Shown here piece by piece: positions 6,258 through 8,278 of a DNA stretch of 8,278 nt. Origin of the DNA: CAZDDA01 sp964568045. GTDB lineage: Bacteria; Bipolaricaulota; Bipolaricaulia; UBA7950; UBA9294. The notes below the pieces were generated by a model. It was not told the DNA's origin and made no database searches. It saw nothing but the letters and a program-made list of their open reading frames with translations. How positions within the stretch are numbered: the first letter of the stretch is position 1; every line of letters begins with the position of its first letter. A program made the position numbers and the translations under genes. Location of the stretch: NCBI GenBank assembly GCA_964568045.1, contig CAZMOL010000067.1, forward strand, positions 1 to 8,278, in the 5' to 3' direction.

Positions 6258-6286
6258 ACGTTAGCACTCCCTTTCTCTACGGTCAA
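6258..6286 (-). promoter_or_regulatory. Candidate promoter for the DUF47 gene
   Basis: Read on the minus strand, TTGACC (6286-6281) and TAACGT (6263-6258) are separated by exactly 17 bases. The -35 matches at five of six positions, but the -10 at only three. It lies in the 115-base gap after birA and would give a leader of about 25 bases before the ATG at 6228. The position is right; the -10 is weak. Confidence 0.35.
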
Positions 6287-6343
6287 CCACACCGAATCTC
6301 GGATCACGACAGACAGAAGAGCCAGAGGAGAAAGCACGTTCTC

Positions 6344-7057
6344 CTAATTGGGATGTTGCTGTTCTTCTTGCAGAGGGACTTGCAGATGAATGCACTCGCC
6401 GGAGGCGATGGCGTGAAGCGTCTCATCCACCGCGACGAGAAGACGCCCTGCGGGGTCAATTCCCACTGCTCTTCCGATAATCGTGCGGTTTGCGACCGCC
6501 CCGCCAAACTCTGCACGGACGACTTGACCAAGCGTCGTACAGAAAGCGCGATACCGAGTGAGAACCAATTCTGAAGGCGTTGAAGCAAAGCGGCGTAGGA
6601 TCAGCTCCAATAGGTCATCTCGACTGACTTTCATTGATGTCTCTTGGGTGACGGATGTTGCCGTTTTCAGCGGACTCGTAGCAAGATTGATCCCAATCCC
6701 GACGATCGCCCGCTCTTCGACGTTCTCGATTAGGATTCCCGCAATCTTCTTCTCGTCCACCAACACATCGTTTGGCCACTTGAGCATCGCTTCGATCTCA
6801 AAGTTTCTCAGCGCTTCGGCAACCGCAATCCCAACACGAAAAGGAAGAAGCGATGTTGGATTGAGGATCAGTGAAGCGTACAGTCCCCCTTTAGGGGAAA
6901 CCCATGTGTTCCCGAACCGTCCCCGCCCATGCTCCTGCTCGTCGGCGACGATAACAGTACGGACGGACTCAGAGGCGACAAGCCGTTTGGCGATGTCCTG
7001 AGTCGATGAAACGCGTCCGTAATAGCGGATCTGATAACCTACTGCATTCCTTATCAA
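6344..7057 (-). CDS. birA: Biotin--[acetyl-CoA carboxylase] ligase, catalytic form without DNA-binding domain
   Basis: This 237-residue biotin-protein ligase joins biotin through biotinyl-AMP to the lysine of carrier proteins such as BCCP. Motifs in order are STQDIA (18-23), the adenylate-binding loop HGRGRFG with NTWVS (43-54), the catalytic KWPNDVLVDEKKIAGILIE (93-111) and GIGIN (120-124). A C-terminal SH3-like domain of about 45 residues (from VVRAEFGG to ECIHLQ) follows. No N-terminal winged helix is present, so unlike E. coli BirA this is a group I ligase that should not act as a repressor. The reading frame begins with TTG at 7057-7055, preceded by GGGAG about 6 bases upstream. The first bases (TTGA) overlap the stop of the upstream LarA-family gene, so translation is probably coupled. 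No ATG or GTG in frame gives a better start. Confidence 0.93.
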   Translation of the reverse strand: MIRNAVGYQIRYYGRVSSTQDIAKRLVASESVRTVIVADEQEHGRGRFGNTWVSPKGGLYASLILNPTSLLPFRVGIAVAEALRNFEIEAMLKWPNDVLVDEKKIAGILIENVEERAIVGIGINLATSPLKTATSVTQETSMKVSRDDLLELILRRFASTPSELVLTRYRAFCTTLGQVVRAEFGGAVANRTIIGRAVGIDPAGRLLVAVDETLHAIASGECIHLQVPLQEEQQHPN

Positions 7058-8278
7058 GACCCACTCCCATGCAGTACAGGAAATGTCGCTTCGCCGTGTG
7101 GCATCGCAAGGATACGGAACTCGGCACCAAACCGCTCACTGGCGATCGTGATGATCTCGTCCAGATCGCCAGCAGGCTTCAGGAAGAACCGATGGACAAG
7201 ATCCTCCTCAATCCCGGAAAAGAGATATACCTCGGTCCGCTGCAGGTCTTTCGCCAAATAGACCGCCTTGTGGCCACCCAGCTTGAATCCCTCACGCTGA
7301 AGCGTACCGAATACCTCGTCCGGTCCGTCGCAACAGCGGAGCATCCAATCGCTGAACACCGAGTGGCCCACCCCATCGGGGCAGGCCGCGATCCAGAGGA
7401 TCATTCCTCCATCCTTCACTGCTCTTGCCGCATTGTACAATCCCTTGTAGGCTTGGTAGAGATTGATGTCGTAGGGATGTCCACCCGCCGAGACAACCAC
7501 GATGTCACTCCGCTCAGCAAGCGGGACCTGAAAGAGAGAATCCCAGAATGTCCTGCCCACCGCGTGGGCCTCCTCCACATCGCCTACTACCACTTGAACA
7601 ACCCTTCCCTGCGAGTCAAGAACAACATCAACGATGTAATCTACCTCAACAAGCTGTGCCGCTTCGGTCATCTCCTCGCTGATCGGGTTTCCTTCGTAGA
7701 CACATCCCTCACAACGAGGATCGGTGAGTTGGGCATGATTGGCCTCTATCGTTGCTCGACCGGCTACACCCGGAAGAACGTTCTTCCGCCCGCCGCTGTA
7801 ACCGGCATAGTAGTGCATGCCGATGTGACCGAGGGTTACCACACGATCGGCTTCCACAACACGGCGGTTGATGAGAATCGGGGTTCCGCGACGGCTCCTC
7901 CCTACCTCCACCACATTCCGATCGCAGTCGTGGATCACAACCTCGAATTCATGGCGAAGCTCGCCAAGCAGCTGATCGAGTTCCCCTTCGGTGGGGGCAC
8001 GATGCGTCCCCGTGCCAACAAGAATCGTAGCGTCCTCTGGATGGACGTGCCCGCGGATCCGCTCCCAGAGTAGCGGAAAGACCCGTTGCGTGGGGGTAGG
8101 ACGCGTATGGTCGGTCACAATGAACACGACCTTCTCCCCCGGTCGAATAACCTCAGCGGGATCCTCAACCCCAATCGGGGCTTGCCATGCCCGGTTGAAC
8201 GCCTCTTCCAAGCCGACGCTCGGCGGAGGGGCTCCTTCCAAAACGCCGATCAGATTACGATCGGGAAGGTCAACCTTT
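7054..8278 (-). CDS. LarA-family nickel-pincer 2-hydroxyacid racemase (lactate racemase-like); extreme 5' end outside window
   Basis: The frame is open through the right edge: codons before the apparent TTG at 8241 read KVDLPDRNLIGV, which matches the usual LarA N-terminus. The true start is therefore beyond 8278, with probably only a dozen or so residues missing; 407 are visible. LarA enzymes racemise lactate or related 2-hydroxyacids with a nickel-pincer nucleotide bound to a lysine. All residues I can place against Lactobacillus LarA are kept, at matching spacings (visible numbering): Asp56/Arg59 in TDHTRPTP, His92 in GTGTHR, His155 and the cofactor lysine Lys165 in MHYYAGYSGGRKN, His181 in IEANH, and Gln274/Lys277 in LYQAYKG. 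An active enzyme is expected. The family also includes malate, phenyllactate and other racemases, so the substrate is open. No larB, larC or larE is seen here. The stop overlaps the birA start. Confidence 0.92.
   Translation of the reverse strand, partial: KVDLPDRNLIGVLEGAPPPSVGLEEAFNRAWQAPIGVEDPAEVIRPGEKVVFIVTDHTRPTPTQRVFPLLWERIRGHVHPEDATILVGTGTHRAPTEGELDQLLGELRHEFEVVIHDCDRNVVEVGRSRRGTPILINRRVVEADRVVTLGHIGMHYYAGYSGGRKNVLPGVAGRATIEANHAQLTDPRCEGCVYEGNPISEEMTEAAQLVEVDYIVDVVLDSQGRVVQVVVGDVEEAHAVGRTFWDSLFQVPLAERSDIVVVSAGGHPYDINLYQAYKGLYNAARAVKDGGMILWIAACPDGVGHSVFSDWMLRCCDGPDEVFGTLQREGFKLGGHKAVYLAKDLQRTEVYLFSGIEEDLVHRFFLKPAGDLDEIITIASERFGAEFRILAMPHGEATFPVLHGSGS

Noticed and set aside
7006..8073. 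355-codon open frame on the plus strand antisense to the LarA-family and birA genes
   Set aside because: The minus-strand frame has unmistakable LarA motifs with conserved active-site residues; the plus frame has no recognisable domain and no ribosome site. It is a codon-bias shadow.
8239..8241. TTG as the start codon of the LarA-family gene
   Set aside because: The frame continues upstream with residues that match the family N-terminus, so the TTG is an internal leucine codon.

Overview
The window is bacterial chromosomal DNA with ordinary housekeeping and metabolic genes packed tightly in short operons. By eye the GC content is in the mid-to-high fifties; this is an estimate, not a count. 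I see no mobile element, CRISPR array, phage gene, tRNA or rRNA. The gene set (IlvD/Edd dehydratase, proline-racemase family enzyme, nickel-type LarA racemase family protein, rubrerythrin-like ferritin fold protein, secreted DOMON protein) would suit an anaerobic or microaerobic, probably amino-acid or organic-acid using bacterium, perhaps from a poorly cultured phylum. No marker here fixes the taxon.

Plus strand, 1-4933. The 3' end of an IlvD/Edd-family dehydratase is followed 37 bases later by a complete proline racemase/hydroxyproline epimerase family gene with both catalytic cysteines. After a spacer of roughly 150-170 bases come xpt (xanthine phosphoribosyltransferase) and guaA (GMP synthase). 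They overlap by four bases and form a two-step route from xanthine to XMP to GMP. A clear promoter then drives a secreted DOMON-domain protein, followed 16 bases later by a 76-residue membrane protein with two predicted helices and a His-X13-His pattern in the second. These two look like a minimal extracytoplasmic haem redox pair. A 10-bp perfect inverted repeat at 4943-4973 closes this block and sits between convergent genes.

Minus strand, 8278-5014. A LarA-family (lactate racemase-like) gene enters from the right edge, missing only its extreme N-terminus. It overlaps birA (biotin-protein ligase without a DNA-binding domain, TTG start) by four bases. After a 115-base gap with a candidate promoter come a DUF47/PhoU-like protein and, 81 bases further on, a ferritin-like di-iron protein.

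The most interesting part is the DOMON plus bis-histidine micro-membrane protein pair. The domain logic resembles eukaryotic cytochrome b561-DOMON proteins, but the membrane half is only two helices. Next are the LarA-BirA translational overlap and the unexplained leader ahead of xpt-guaA. Nothing in the window amounts to an obvious new defence or mobile system.
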